A stretch of 64,000 nt of DNA, from positions 4,844 to 68,843 of the forward strand of contig JBQCGD010000136.1 of assembly GCA_051955985.1 (NCBI GenBank), read 5' to 3'. The DNA is from DATKPA01 sp051955985 (GTDB lineage Bacteria; Planctomycetota; Phycisphaerae; WQYP01). Every line of letters starts with the position of its first letter. Position 1 is the first letter of the stretch. A program made the position numbers and the translations under genes. Shown piece after piece: positions 34,109 to 43,234 of the stretch. Below the pieces are notes generated by a model, which was not told the DNA's origin, made no database searches, and worked only from the letters and a program-made list of their open reading frames with translations.

Positions 34109-37100
34109 GTGATTTCCCACTTCTTTATCGACCGCCCCATCTTCGCTTCGGTTCTCTCCATCGTCTTCCTGATCGTCGGCTTCGTCGCTCTCGCGGAACT
34201 CCCCATCGCCCAATATCCGGAAGTCGCTCCACCCACTGTTCAGGTCACCGCGACCTATCCCGGCGCCAGCGCCCGGACCGTCGCCGACACCGTCGCCACG
34301 CCCATCGAACTCCAGATCAACGGCGTCGAACGCATGCTCTACATGACCAGCCAGGCCACCAACGACGGCCAGCTCAATCTCAACGTCACCTTCGAACTCG
34401 GTACCAACCTCGATATGGCCCAGGTGCTTGTCCAGAACCGCGTCTCCATCGCACTCGCCAGCCTCCCCGAAGAGGTCAAACGCATCGGCGTCACCACCAA
34501 AAAGAAATCCCCCTCCATCCTCCTCTGCGTCAACCTCATTTCCCCCGACAACCGCTACGACCAGCTCTACCTCTCCAACTTCGCCACCCTTAACGTCAAG
34601 GACGATCTCGCACGCATCAAGGGTGTCGGCGACGTCTCTTTCCTCGGGCCGCGCGACTACTCCATGCGCATCTGGCTCGATCCCGACCGCCTCGCCTCCC
34701 TCCAGATGACCACCTCCGACGTGATCAAGGCCATTCAGGAACAGAACGTCCAGGTCGCCGCCGGACGCATCGGCCAGCCCCCGATCCCCGCCTCCGCCAA
34801 CGTCCCCTTCGACCTCCCCATTAACACCCAGGGACGCCTCATTTCCGAAGAGCAGTTCGAAAACATCATCGTGAAGACCGGCTCGCAGGGGCAGAACGTC
34901 TACCTCCGGGATGTATGCCGCAAGAAGACATACGACGCTGATGGAAATGTGATCCAGAAAGGCGTCGAGCTCGGCGCCAAAAATTACGACGTCGCCTCTT
35001 TCCTCGGCGACCATAAAGACAAACGCTATCCCGCCTGCACGCTGGCCCTCTTCCAGCTCCCCGGCTCCAACGCTTTGGAAACCGCCGACGCCATCAAGGT
35101 CAAGATGGAGGAACTCAAGTCCCGCTTCCCTGCCGGCATCGACTACCGCATCGTTTATGACACCACCGTGTTCGTGAAGGAATCCATCTCCAGCGTCTAT
35201 CACACCCTCCTCGAAGCCTTCGTCCTCGTCTTCGTCGTCGTCCTCATCTTCCTCCAGAATTGGCGCGCCACCATCGTCCCCATGGTCGCCGTCCCCGTCT
35301 CCCTCATCGGCACCTTTGCCGTCATGGCCCTCATGGGCTTCTCCCTGAACAACCTCTCCCTTTTCGGCCTCGTCCTCGCCATCGGCATCGTCGTCGATGA
35401 TGCCATCGTCGTTGTCGAAAACGTCGAGCGCCTCATGGCCACAGGCCTCAGCCCGCGCGACGCCTCCTTCAAGGCCATGGACGAAATCACCGCCCCGATC
35501 ATCGCCATCTCCCTCGTTCTCTGTGCCGTCTTTGTCCCCACCGCTTTCATGGCGGGCATCTCGGGTCAGTTCTTTAAACAATTCGCGCTCACCATCGCCG
35601 TCTCCACGGTCATCTCCTGCTTCAACTCGCTCACCCTCAGCCCCGCCCTCTGTGCCCTCATGCTGAAACCGCATGCCCACGGTGGCGGCCATGCGGAGGC
35701 CCTCCCGAAGCTCGGCGTCGCCATCATCTGTGGATTGATCGCCTACCTCTTCGCCCTCTCCCGCATCGCGCCCCTCTTTGGAATCCATCTCGGCGGTCAC
35801 GGCGAGGAAGTCGCCACCACCGGCTCTTCCGTCCTCATCCTCAAGATCTCCACGTTCGCCGCCGGCTGTGTCGTCGGCTACTTCCTCGGGTACGTCGTCA
35901 ACCTCGTCCTCGGCCTCTTCTTTATGGGCTTCAACAAGGCCTTCGACCTCGCCATCAACGCCTACGGTAAAACCGTCGGTCTCCTCCTTAAACTCTCACT
36001 CCTCGTGCTCGTCATCTATGGCGGCCTCCTCTTCCTCGTCGTCTTGGGTTTCAAGGTTGTCCCCGTCGGCTTCATCCCTGATCAGGACAAGGGCTACCTC
36101 GTCGTCAACGCGCAGCTCCCCGACGGCGCCAGCGTCCCGCGCACCGAAAAGGTCGTCACGCGCCTCTCTCAGATCGCCAGAAATACCCCCGGTGTCGCTT
36201 ACACCATTGACGTCCCCGGCTATTCCACCCTCCTCTCCACCAACCTCACCAACGTCGGCGGCATGTTCATCGTCCTCGCCCCGTTCGAAGAGCGTGCCGG
36301 ACATCCCGAGCTCAGCGCCCAGTCCGTCCTCCGCTCCCTTCGCAAACAATTCGCGGAAGTCCTCGACGCCCGTGTTGCCGTCTTCAATGCTCCGCCCGTC
36401 GACGGCATCGGCTCCACCGGCGGCTTCAAACTGCAGGTCCAGGACAAGCGCGCTGCCGGCCTGCGCTCCCTCCAGGGCGCCGTCCAGAACCTCGCTCGCG
36501 AAGGCAATCAGGACCCCCGCCTCGCCGGCCTCTTCTCCAGCTTCTCCGTCAACCAGCCCCAGCTCTTTATCGACGTCGACCGTGAAAAGGCCAAGGCACA
36601 GGGCGTCGCACTCGACGACATCTACAAGACCCTCCAGGCCTCCCTCGGCTCCTTCTACGTCAATGACTTCACCTTCCAGAACCGCAACTGGCAGGTCAAC
36701 GTCCAGGCGGATCCCAATTTCCGCCTCCGCGTTCAGAACATCGCCTCCCTCCAGGTCCGAAACGCTGCCGGCGAACGCGTCCCCCTCAACACACTCGTCA
36801 ATGTCCGCGACGACTCCGGCCCCGCCGTCGTCAACCACTACAACCTCTACCCCTCCGCCGAAATCAACGGCGCCACCGCCCCCGGCATCTCCTCCGGCCA
36901 GGCCATCGCCATTATGGACAAGCTCGCGGATGAAAATCTTCCCTCCACGATGGGGTACGAATGGACCGAACTCACCCTCCAGCAGATCCTCGCATCCAAG
37001 GACCTCATTACCAAGCTTGTCTTCCCCCTCGCCGTCGTGTTCGTTTTCCTCGTTCTTTCCGCGCAGTATGAAAGCTGGTCCCTTCCCGCCGCCATCATCC

Positions 37101-37597
37101 TGATCGTCCCCATGTGCATCCTCGCCGCCTTCGTCGGCGTCATGATCGCCCATCTCGACAACAACATCTTCGTCCAGATCGGCCTCGTCGTTCTCATCGG
37201 CCTCGCTGCCAAGAATGCCATCCTCATCGTCGAATTCTCCAAGCAACTCGAAGACCAGGGAAAACCCACCCGCGAAGCAACCATCGAAGCCTGCCGCCTT
37301 CGCCTCCGCCCCATCCTCATGACCTCCTTCGCCTTCATCCTCGGCGTCGTCCCCCTCGTCCTCGCCAAGGGCGCCGGCGTCGAAATGCGCCACACCCTCG
37401 GCGTCGCCGTCTTCTCCGGAATGCTCGGCGTCACCGTCTTCGGCATCTTCTTCACCCCTGTCTTCTACTCCGTCATCCGCTGGATGACGAAAAAATCCTC
37501 AGCCAAAGTCCCGGCTGAACCGCAGGCCAAGGAAGCCATCGTCGCCCCCATCGGCACCCCATTGAACACCTTGCCCATCAAGCCTGGAGCCTCATGA
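34109..37597 (+). CDS. RND efflux transporter (AcrB/HAE1 type) with a central membrane insertion
   Basis: 1162 aa, about 110 longer than AcrB. Start GTG at 34109 with GAGG 6 nt upstream; the N-terminus ISHFFIDRPIFASVLS is canonical. The proton-relay aspartates of TM4 are present in GIVVDDAIVVVENVE. The extra length lies between TM6 and TM7 (about 35.67-35.99 kb): after LCALMLKPHAHGGGH come two additional hydrophobic segments (KLGVAIICGLIAYLFALS and AAGCVVGYFLGYVVNLVLGL) before the usual TM7. C-terminal hallmarks: LVVLIGLAAKNAILIVEF and FFTPVFYSV. The stop overlaps the next start (ATGA), coupling the pump to a phosphatase gene. Confidence 0.95.
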   Translation: MISHFFIDRPIFASVLSIVFLIVGFVALAELPIAQYPEVAPPTVQVTATYPGASARTVADTVATPIELQINGVERMLYMTSQATNDGQLNLNVTFELGTNLDMAQVLVQNRVSIALASLPEEVKRIGVTTKKKSPSILLCVNLISPDNRYDQLYLSNFATLNVKDDLARIKGVGDVSFLGPRDYSMRIWLDPDRLASLQMTTSDVIKAIQEQNVQVAAGRIGQPPIPASANVPFDLPINTQGRLISEEQFENIIVKTGSQGQNVYLRDVCRKKTYDADGNVIQKGVELGAKNYDVASFLGDHKDKRYPACTLALFQLPGSNALETADAIKVKMEELKSRFPAGIDYRIVYDTTVFVKESISSVYHTLLEAFVLVFVVVLIFLQNWRATIVPMVAVPVSLIGTFAVMALMGFSLNNLSLFGLVLAIGIVVDDAIVVVENVERLMATGLSPRDASFKAMDEITAPIIAISLVLCAVFVPTAFMAGISGQFFKQFALTIAVSTVISCFNSLTLSPALCALMLKPHAHGGGHAEALPKLGVAIICGLIAYLFALSRIAPLFGIHLGGHGEEVATTGSSVLILKISTFAAGCVVGYFLGYVVNLVLGLFFMGFNKAFDLAINAYGKTVGLLLKLSLLVLVIYGGLLFLVVLGFKVVPVGFIPDQDKGYLVVNAQLPDGASVPRTEKVVTRLSQIARNTPGVAYTIDVPGYSTLLSTNLTNVGGMFIVLAPFEERAGHPELSAQSVLRSLRKQFAEVLDARVAVFNAPPVDGIGSTGGFKLQVQDKRAAGLRSLQGAVQNLAREGNQDPRLAGLFSSFSVNQPQLFIDVDREKAKAQGVALDDIYKTLQASLGSFYVNDFTFQNRNWQVNVQADPNFRLRVQNIASLQVRNAAGERVPLNTLVNVRDDSGPAVVNHYNLYPSAEINGATAPGISSGQAIAIMDKLADENLPSTMGYEWTELTLQQILASKDLITKLVFPLAVVFVFLVLSAQYESWSLPAAIILIVPMCILAAFVGVMIAHLDNNIFVQIGLVVLIGLAAKNAILIVEFSKQLEDQGKPTREATIEACRLRLRPILMTSFAFILGVVPLVLAKGAGVEMRHTLGVAVFSGMLGVTVFGIFFTPVFYSVIRWMTKKSSAKVPAEPQAKEAIVAPIGTPLNTLPIKPGAS

Positions 37598-39630
37598 CCC
37601 CGCTCCGCTCCAAAATCTCCATCAAATGGATCATGCCGCCCCTCCTGGTGCTGCCCGTCATCATCGTTTCCCTCGTCCTCATCACCCTCCATTATCAAAC
37701 CAGCCGCCGCTCCATCGACGAACTCGCCGATCAAAACACGCAGCAGATCCACCGCAACATCGAAGAGCATCTCTCCCGGCTCATCGACCTCCCGCCCGCC
37801 ATCAATGTCCTCAACCGCCACATGCTCGAAACCGGGGAGCTCTCCTTTACCGATATGGAGCACAACCGCCTCTCCCTTTTTCAGACCCTCACCACCTTCC
37901 CCACCGTCAGCAGTATCGTTATTGGCACTGCGGCCGGCCGTGCTACCTGGGTCATCCGATACCCGGGCGAATCCACCTACGAGTATGCACTCAAGGCAAC
38001 TCCCACCTCCAACATGCAGGAGCACACTTTGGCCGGGGATGGTTCCATCTCCGGCCCTCTTCTCGGTGACTACACCTTCCATCCCGATCAACGCCCGTGG
38101 TATCTCGCCGCCGCCCGTGCCGGCGCTCCGACCTGGGGCGATGTCTACATCTGGGTCCGGCATGGAGAAGCCACCTGCCTCGGCATCCCTTACGTCGATC
38201 CCGTCTTCTCCCCAGACCACCACCTGCTCGGTGTCATCAACGTCGAGCTCACTCTCTCCGATATCTCGACCTACCTCGCCAAGACCCCGGTCGGCAAAAC
38301 CGGCAAATCGTTCATCATCGATCGCAACGGTGAACTCGTCGCCAACAGCGTGGGACTTCTCTGCAGAACACGGGATCTCAAGCGCCTCCCCGCACGCGAT
38401 CTCGCCGACCCCTGGATCTCCGCCGTCGCCAGGCAACTCCATGAACAACCTGGATCCTTCGCCCATATCCTCGGCAACCGCCACACCACGATCTTTGTCG
38501 ACCAGCCTCTCCGTGTCGTTGCCTCTCCTTTCACCCGCACCAATCTCAGTTGGCTCATCGTCACCCTCGCCCCCGACAGCGACTTCCTCGGGCCGATCCA
38601 AAGCGCCCGCAATCGCAGTATCACGATCGGTGTCATCATCGTCCTCCTCATGATCCTCGCGAGCATCGCCACCGTCGCCGCCATGCTCAGGCCCGTCCTC
38701 AAGCTCGTCCACCACGTCAAGGCCGTGGGAGAGGGAAAACTCGGCGAGAAAATCCACCTCACCGACAATCTCGAAATGGTCCAGCTTTCCCAGGCAGTCA
38801 ATGAAATGGTCGATGGCCTCAGCGATCGTATGCGCCTGCGCCATGCCCTCAACGTCGCCATGGATGTCCAGCAATCCCTCCTCCCCGGCTCCACGCCCGC
38901 CGTCCAGGGCGTTGATGTCGCAGCCTTCTCCAAGTATTGCGACGAAACCGGCGGCGATTATTACGATTACCTCGATGTCGCTGGCCTCGGCGAAAATACC
39001 CTCGTCGTCGCCCTCGGCGACGTCATGGGCCACGGTGTCGCCGCCGCCATGCTCATGGCCACCGCACGCGGAATGCTCCGCTCCCGCGTCCGCGTCCCCG
39101 GATCCCTCGGCGACCTCCTCACCCACGTCAATGACCTCCTCGTCGCCGATACCGGCGGCACCCGCTTCATGACCATGCTCGTCGGCGTCATCGATACCGA
39201 CACCAACACCATGCGATGGGCCAGCGCCGGCCATGATGCGCCGTTTATCTACGACCCCGCCATCGACTCCTTCCCCGACATCCCCGTCCCCGCCGGTCTC
39301 CCCCTCGGCATCATGCAGGGCCAGCCCTACGAGGAATCCCCCTCCATCTCCTTCCGGCCCGGCCAGGTCTTGCTCATCGGCACCGACGGCATCTGGGAAG
39401 CCCGCAATCCCAGCGAGGATGAATTCGGCCGCGAACGCCTCAAGCAGGCCATCCGCGAACTCGCAGACCGCAGCGCCCGCGAAATCCAGGCCGAACTCTT
39501 CAACCGCCTCAAACAATACTGCGCCGGCAATACCATCGCCGACGACGTCACGTATGTCGTCATCAAGTTCACTGAAAAAGCCACCAAAACCGCCACCGCG
39601 GCAGACACCTTCGCAACCTCAACCCACTGA
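37594..39630 (+). CDS. Membrane dCache-HAMP-PP2C (SpoIIE/RsbU-type) serine phosphatase
   Basis: 678 aa. TM1 (PPLLVLPVIIVSLVLITLHY) is followed by a large extracytoplasmic double Cache-like sensor (residues ~40-335; YTFHPDQRPWYLAAARAGAPTWGDVYIW is its core, here abbreviated by YTFHPDQRPWY), TM2 (ITIGVIIVLLMILASIATVA), a HAMP linker (HHVKAVGEGKLGEKIHL) and a PP2C phosphatase domain: DVQQSLLPG, CDETGGDYYDYL, LGDVMGHGVAAAMLMA, RWASAGHDAPFI, LLIGTDGIWEARN, DDVTYVVIK. Such enzymes dephosphorylate anti-sigma-factor antagonists in response to external ligands. Its coupling to the pump gene suggests that it senses pump substrates, but no partner-switching genes lie nearby. Confidence 0.93.
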   Translation: MTPLRSKISIKWIMPPLLVLPVIIVSLVLITLHYQTSRRSIDELADQNTQQIHRNIEEHLSRLIDLPPAINVLNRHMLETGELSFTDMEHNRLSLFQTLTTFPTVSSIVIGTAAGRATWVIRYPGESTYEYALKATPTSNMQEHTLAGDGSISGPLLGDYTFHPDQRPWYLAAARAGAPTWGDVYIWVRHGEATCLGIPYVDPVFSPDHHLLGVINVELTLSDISTYLAKTPVGKTGKSFIIDRNGELVANSVGLLCRTRDLKRLPARDLADPWISAVARQLHEQPGSFAHILGNRHTTIFVDQPLRVVASPFTRTNLSWLIVTLAPDSDFLGPIQSARNRSITIGVIIVLLMILASIATVAAMLRPVLKLVHHVKAVGEGKLGEKIHLTDNLEMVQLSQAVNEMVDGLSDRMRLRHALNVAMDVQQSLLPGSTPAVQGVDVAAFSKYCDETGGDYYDYLDVAGLGENTLVVALGDVMGHGVAAAMLMATARGMLRSRVRVPGSLGDLLTHVNDLLVADTGGTRFMTMLVGVIDTDTNTMRWASAGHDAPFIYDPAIDSFPDIPVPAGLPLGIMQGQPYEESPSISFRPGQVLLIGTDGIWEARNPSEDEFGRERLKQAIRELADRSAREIQAELFNRLKQYCAGNTIADDVTYVVIKFTEKATKTATAADTFATSTH

Positions 39631-39640
39631 AGGAATCGCC

Positions 39641-39733
39641 ATGCGCTCCCCTCGCCCCCTCTCATTACCCATCGCGCCGAGGCGCCTGAATTCAACGCTG
39701 CTTGTGGCCGCGTTCCTCGGTGTTCACGTTTGA
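39641..39733 (+). CDS. Possible 30-aa hydrophobic small protein
   Basis: An ATG at 39641 follows AAGGA and opens a 30-codon frame ending in TGA, with a basic N-terminus and a hydrophobic C-terminal half (STLLVAAFLGVHV). It fills the gap between the phosphatase and the next lipoprotein gene. There is no family evidence; it could equally be a degenerate signal-peptide fragment. Confidence 0.3.
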   Translation: MRSPRPLSLPIAPRRLNSTLLVAAFLGVHV

Positions 39734-39751
39734 CCAGCAAAGGAGATCCTC

Positions 39752-40363
39752 ATGCAGCGCACTCTCACGTCCGCCCTCCTCCTTACCGTCGTCTGCATGC
39801 TGATGCCGGCCTGCGCGCAGCCCAAAGTCCCCGAAGACCTCGCCGGAAGCCTCCGCAGCGCCCAATCAGACCTCAACGGCGCTCGCGATGCCGTCGTCCG
39901 AACCACCCAGTCCCTCAAGGATCTCCGCGACAACCGCGGTTCCAACGTCCAGCCGCAGTATCAGGCATTCGCCGACGCCCTCTCCGCTCTCGAGGCCAAG
40001 GTCGGCGGTGCCCAGGTTTCCAAGGAAATTACCGACGACAAGGCACAGGTCTTCTTCAGCAGGTGGGAACAGCAGATCAACCAGATCCAGGATCAGGACG
40101 TCGCCCAATCCGCTCGCGAACGCCAGCAGGACGTCATCAATTCCTTCCAGAACCTGAAAAACAAGATCGCCCTCCTCCGCACCGCCTACCGCGATTATTA
40201 CGCCAGTTGCGTCGATGTCCGGAACACCATGTCCAATGACCAGACCTCCACCGGCGCCGAGATCGCACGACCTGCAATCAACGCTGCCATCACCAAGTCC
40301 CCCGCAGTTCTCGACCGCATCAGCCAGGTCAACAAAACCGTCGACGAGATGGTCGGCCCCTGA
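39752..40363 (+). CDS. Coiled-coil lipoprotein, DUF2959-like
   Basis: 203 aa. Lipobox-like MLMPAC and a strong AAAGGAG before the ATG. The mature protein is helical: SLRSAQSDLNGARDAVVRTT, a QVFFSRWEQQINQIQDQD segment, INSFQNLKNKIALLRTAYRD and a C-terminal helix. The pattern resembles DUF2959 envelope proteins, but the match is by memory only. It is followed by a hairpin terminator and then by DUF3300 and DUF2950 genes. Confidence 0.6.
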   Translation: MQRTLTSALLLTVVCMLMPACAQPKVPEDLAGSLRSAQSDLNGARDAVVRTTQSLKDLRDNRGSNVQPQYQAFADALSALEAKVGGAQVSKEITDDKAQVFFSRWEQQINQIQDQDVAQSARERQQDVINSFQNLKNKIALLRTAYRDYYASCVDVRNTMSNDQTSTGAEIARPAINAAITKSPAVLDRISQVNKTVDEMVGP

Positions 40364-40378
40364 ACCGCGACTCCCCGG

Positions 40379-40405
40379 CAACGCCCCCGATATCGAGGGG
40401 CGTTG
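40379..40405 (+). terminator. Hairpin after the DUF2959-like gene
   Basis: CAACGCCCC (40379-40387) pairs with GGGGCGTTG (40397-40405), a 9-bp stem; no real T-tract follows. Confidence 0.55.
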
Positions 40406-40475
40406 CTGTTGACTTTGCCCGCGCCCGTGGCCCGCCGCGTTCGCCCGGGATTCTTTGAATTGCGTTGGAGAACCC

Positions 40476-41930
40476 ATGTTCAGCAAACCTGCCCGAACAT
40501 TTGCCCTGGTCGCTGTCTTCCTCAACGCCCAGACCACCGCACTCCTCGCCCAGTCGGCCCCACCCGCCACCGCTCCTTCCACCGCCGCCGCGCCTCCCGT
40601 CTCCCCCGCCGAACTCGAACAGATCGTCGCCTCCATCGCGCTCTACCCCGACCCCCTCCTCACCCAGATTTTCATGGCCTCCACTTACCCCCTCGAAATC
40701 GTCCAGGCCGACCGCTTCGCCAAGGCCAACCCCAAGCTGACGGGCAACGCCCTTACCGCGGAGCTCGAAAAGCAACCCTGGGATGCCTCCGTCAAATCCC
40801 TCGTCCAGTTCCCCACGGTGCTCGCCATGCTCAGCGAGAAACTCGACTCCACCATCAAGCTCGGCGATGCCTTCCTCGACAACCAGCAAGCCGTCATGGA
40901 CGCCGTCCAGCGCCTCCGCGCCAAGGCCAAAGAGAAGGGAAACCTCGAGTCCAACCAGCAGCAAATCGTCAACGTTCAACCGCCGCCCGCCGACGCCACC
41001 ACCACCCAGACCCAGATCATCACCATCCAGCCCGCGAATCCCCAGGTCGTCTACGTCCCCACCTACAACCCCACCGTCGTCTACGGCACTTGGCCCTATC
41101 CCGCCTATCCTCCCTACGCCTACTATCCCCCCGGATACGTCGCCGGAACCGCCCTCGTCAGCTTCGGTGTCGGCATGGCCGTCGGCGCCGCCTGGGGATA
41201 CGCCTGGGGAAACAGCGACTGGGGTCACTGCGATGTCGATGTCGATTACAACCGCAACACCAACATCAACAACAACATCGACCGCTCCAAGTACCAGGAA
41301 CGTGCAAACCAGGCGCGCCAGAACGGCCAGGCGCGCCAGGGCGACCGCCAAACCAACCGCGATACGCGCCAAGGCGACCGTCAAACCAGTCGCGACACCC
41401 GCCAGGGCAATCGCGGAAACTCCTGGCAGCACGACCCCTCCCACCGCCAGGGCGTCGCCTACCGCGACAACCAGACCTCCCAGCGCTTCGGCGGCGCCGA
41501 CAACCGTGCCGTTCAATCCCGCGAAGCCTACCGCGGCCGCGCCGACGCCGGTCGCCAGCAGATCAATAGCGGCGCCGCCAATCAATTCCGCGGACAGAAC
41601 GCCCCCGCCCCCTCCAACCGCGCCGATTTCGGCGGCTCCCAGAACCGGCAGGGAACACGCCAATCCGCCAGCCCCGGGCAGAACCGCCCCTCCAACAACG
41701 GCTTCGGCAATTCCGCCTCCAACCGCGCCTCGGGTGGCGCATCCAACCGCGCTGCCGGCGGCAGCAGCGGCGGCTTCAACGGCGTTGGCGGTGGCGGTAA
41801 CTCCACCCGCAGCGCCAGCCAGCGCGGCAGCACCAGCCGCAGCTCCGGCGCCGCTAGATCCAGCGGTGCTGCTCGTTCCAGCGGCGCCGCCCGTGGCGGA
41901 GGCGGCCGCGGCGGAGGCGGCCGCCGCTGA
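40476..41930 (+). CDS. DUF3300 protein with long low-complexity Arg/Asn/Gly tail
   Basis: 484 aa with a signal peptide (TFALVAVFLNAQTTALLAQ); TTGGAG lies 5 nt before the ATG. The DUF3300 domain (residues ~45-230) shows LEQIVASIALYPDPLLTQIFMA, VKSLVQFPTVLAMLSEKLD and VVYVPTYNPTVVYG. A hydrophobic Gly-rich stretch (GTALVSFGVGMAVGAAWGYA) follows, then about 220 residues of low complexity: QARQGDRQTNRDTRQGDRQ-type repeats and a terminal RSSGAARSSGAARGGGGR track. Function unknown. DUF3300 genes are often neighbours of DUF2950 genes, as here. Confidence 0.9.
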   Translation: MFSKPARTFALVAVFLNAQTTALLAQSAPPATAPSTAAAPPVSPAELEQIVASIALYPDPLLTQIFMASTYPLEIVQADRFAKANPKLTGNALTAELEKQPWDASVKSLVQFPTVLAMLSEKLDSTIKLGDAFLDNQQAVMDAVQRLRAKAKEKGNLESNQQQIVNVQPPPADATTTQTQIITIQPANPQVVYVPTYNPTVVYGTWPYPAYPPYAYYPPGYVAGTALVSFGVGMAVGAAWGYAWGNSDWGHCDVDVDYNRNTNINNNIDRSKYQERANQARQNGQARQGDRQTNRDTRQGDRQTSRDTRQGNRGNSWQHDPSHRQGVAYRDNQTSQRFGGADNRAVQSREAYRGRADAGRQQINSGAANQFRGQNAPAPSNRADFGGSQNRQGTRQSASPGQNRPSNNGFGNSASNRASGGASNRAAGGSSGGFNGVGGGGNSTRSASQRGSTSRSSGAARSSGAARSSGAARGGGGRGGGGRR

Positions 41931-42010
41931 ACCCACAACCCCGTATCCCCTTCGTCCGCTTCGTACTCTCTGATCTCCCTCGTTCTCCCTCTTGTTGCGA
42001 GGAACCCACC

Positions 42011-43024
42011 ATGTGCCTTCCTGCCTTCCGCAAAAATCCCGCCTTGATCACCTTCGTCTTCCTCACCTCGCTTCTCTTCGGCGGCTGCGCTTCCCAGAAA
42101 ACCTTCCCCACCCCTGACGATGCCGTCACCGCCTTCGTCGCCTCCCTCCGAAACAACGACCACAACACCACCCAGAAAATCCTCGGCCCCGCAGGCGACG
42201 AAATCCTCTTCTCCGGCGACCCCGTCGAGGTCGACGCTGGCATTGCAAAGTTCCTCGCCGCCTTCGACGACCAGCACCAGCTCGCCGCAAACAACGATGG
42301 CACCGTCACCCTCACCGTCGGTAACGACAACTGGCCGATGCCCATCCCCCTCGCGCAAAACAACAGAAATCTCTGGTACTTCGACACTGCCGCCGGCAAA
42401 GACGAAATCCTCAACCGCCGCATCGGTCGCAACGAACTCGATACCATCCAGACCATGCTCGCCATCAACGACGCCCAGCACGAATACGCCCAGGCCGACC
42501 CCGACCACGATGGCGTCCCCGCCTACGCCCAGAAATTCATCTCCGACCCCGGCAGGAAAAACGGCCTCTATTGGCCCGCTGAACCCGGACAGCCGCAAAG
42601 CCCCCTCGGCCCCCTCGTCGCCGCCGCAACCGCCCAGGGCTACTCCGCCGAAAACGCCAAACCCCAGGCCTACCGCGGCTACTTCTACCGCATGCTCACC
42701 TCCCAGGGCCCCGACGCTCCCGGCGGCCAACGCGACTACCTTCTCAACGCCCACATGCTCGGCGGATTCGCCGCTATCGCCTACCCAGCCACCTATGGCA
42801 ACTCCGGCATCATGACCTTCCTCATCAACCAGGACGGCACCCTCTACCAGCGCGACCTCGGCCCGGACACCCCCGCCCTCGCCTCCAAAATCCCCAGCTT
42901 CAACCCCGACGCCGCTTGGTCCAAAGTCCCCCCGCAGGACGAGACCCCGCCTGCCCCCGACGCCACGACTCAGCCCGCCGGTTACAACGCCACAGCTCGA
43001 CCCGAGACGCCTGCAACCCCGTAA
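42011..43024 (+). CDS. DUF2950 lipoprotein
   Basis: 337 aa with a lipobox (LLFGGC) and GAGGA before the ATG. Family marks: TPDDAVTAFVASLRNND, ILGPAGDEILFSGDPV, WYFDTAAGKDEILNRRIGRNE, YWPAEPGQPQSPLGPL, YRGYFYRMLTSQGPDAPGG and GFAAIAYPATYGNSGIMTF. The function of DUF2950 is not known. The DUF3300-DUF2950 pairing suggests a conserved envelope module. Confidence 0.9.
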   Translation: MCLPAFRKNPALITFVFLTSLLFGGCASQKTFPTPDDAVTAFVASLRNNDHNTTQKILGPAGDEILFSGDPVEVDAGIAKFLAAFDDQHQLAANNDGTVTLTVGNDNWPMPIPLAQNNRNLWYFDTAAGKDEILNRRIGRNELDTIQTMLAINDAQHEYAQADPDHDGVPAYAQKFISDPGRKNGLYWPAEPGQPQSPLGPLVAAATAQGYSAENAKPQAYRGYFYRMLTSQGPDAPGGQRDYLLNAHMLGGFAAIAYPATYGNSGIMTFLINQDGTLYQRDLGPDTPALASKIPSFNPDAAWSKVPPQDETPPAPDATTQPAGYNATARPETPATP

Positions 43025-43158
43025 ACCACTCGCCGGCCGCCACAACCTCCCCGCCGCCGAAACCTCCTCCGGTTTCTCGACGACTCCATTTCTGGTAGAT
43101 TCCGTCCTGAAGACTCGCTCCTGGCGATCTTCCCCCGGGATCTTGAATCCCACTCCTC

Positions 43159-43232
43159 GCGGTCGTAGCTCAGTTGGATAGAGCGGCGGTTTCCTAAACC
43201 GCAGGTCGCGCGTTCGAGTCGCGCCGGCCGCA
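43159..43232 (+). tRNA. tRNA-Arg (anticodon CCU)
   Basis: A full cloverleaf: acceptor GCGGTCG/CGGCCGC (one G-U pair), D-stem GCTC/GAGC, anticodon stem GCGGT/ACCGC with loop TTCCTAA (anticodon CCT, reading AGG), T-arm GCGCG-TTCGAGT-CGCGC, discriminator A. The 3' CCA is not encoded. The ribD start codon begins 2 nt after the discriminator. Confidence 0.95.
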
Positions 43233-43234
43233 TT

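Noticed and set aside
32789..35800. 1003-codon minus-strand frame rich in Asp, Glu and Gly
   Set aside because: Antisense shadow of the RND adaptor and pump genes, which have clear family motifs.
37465..39516. 683-codon minus-strand frame
   Set aside because: Shadow of the PP2C phosphatase gene; no recognisable motifs.
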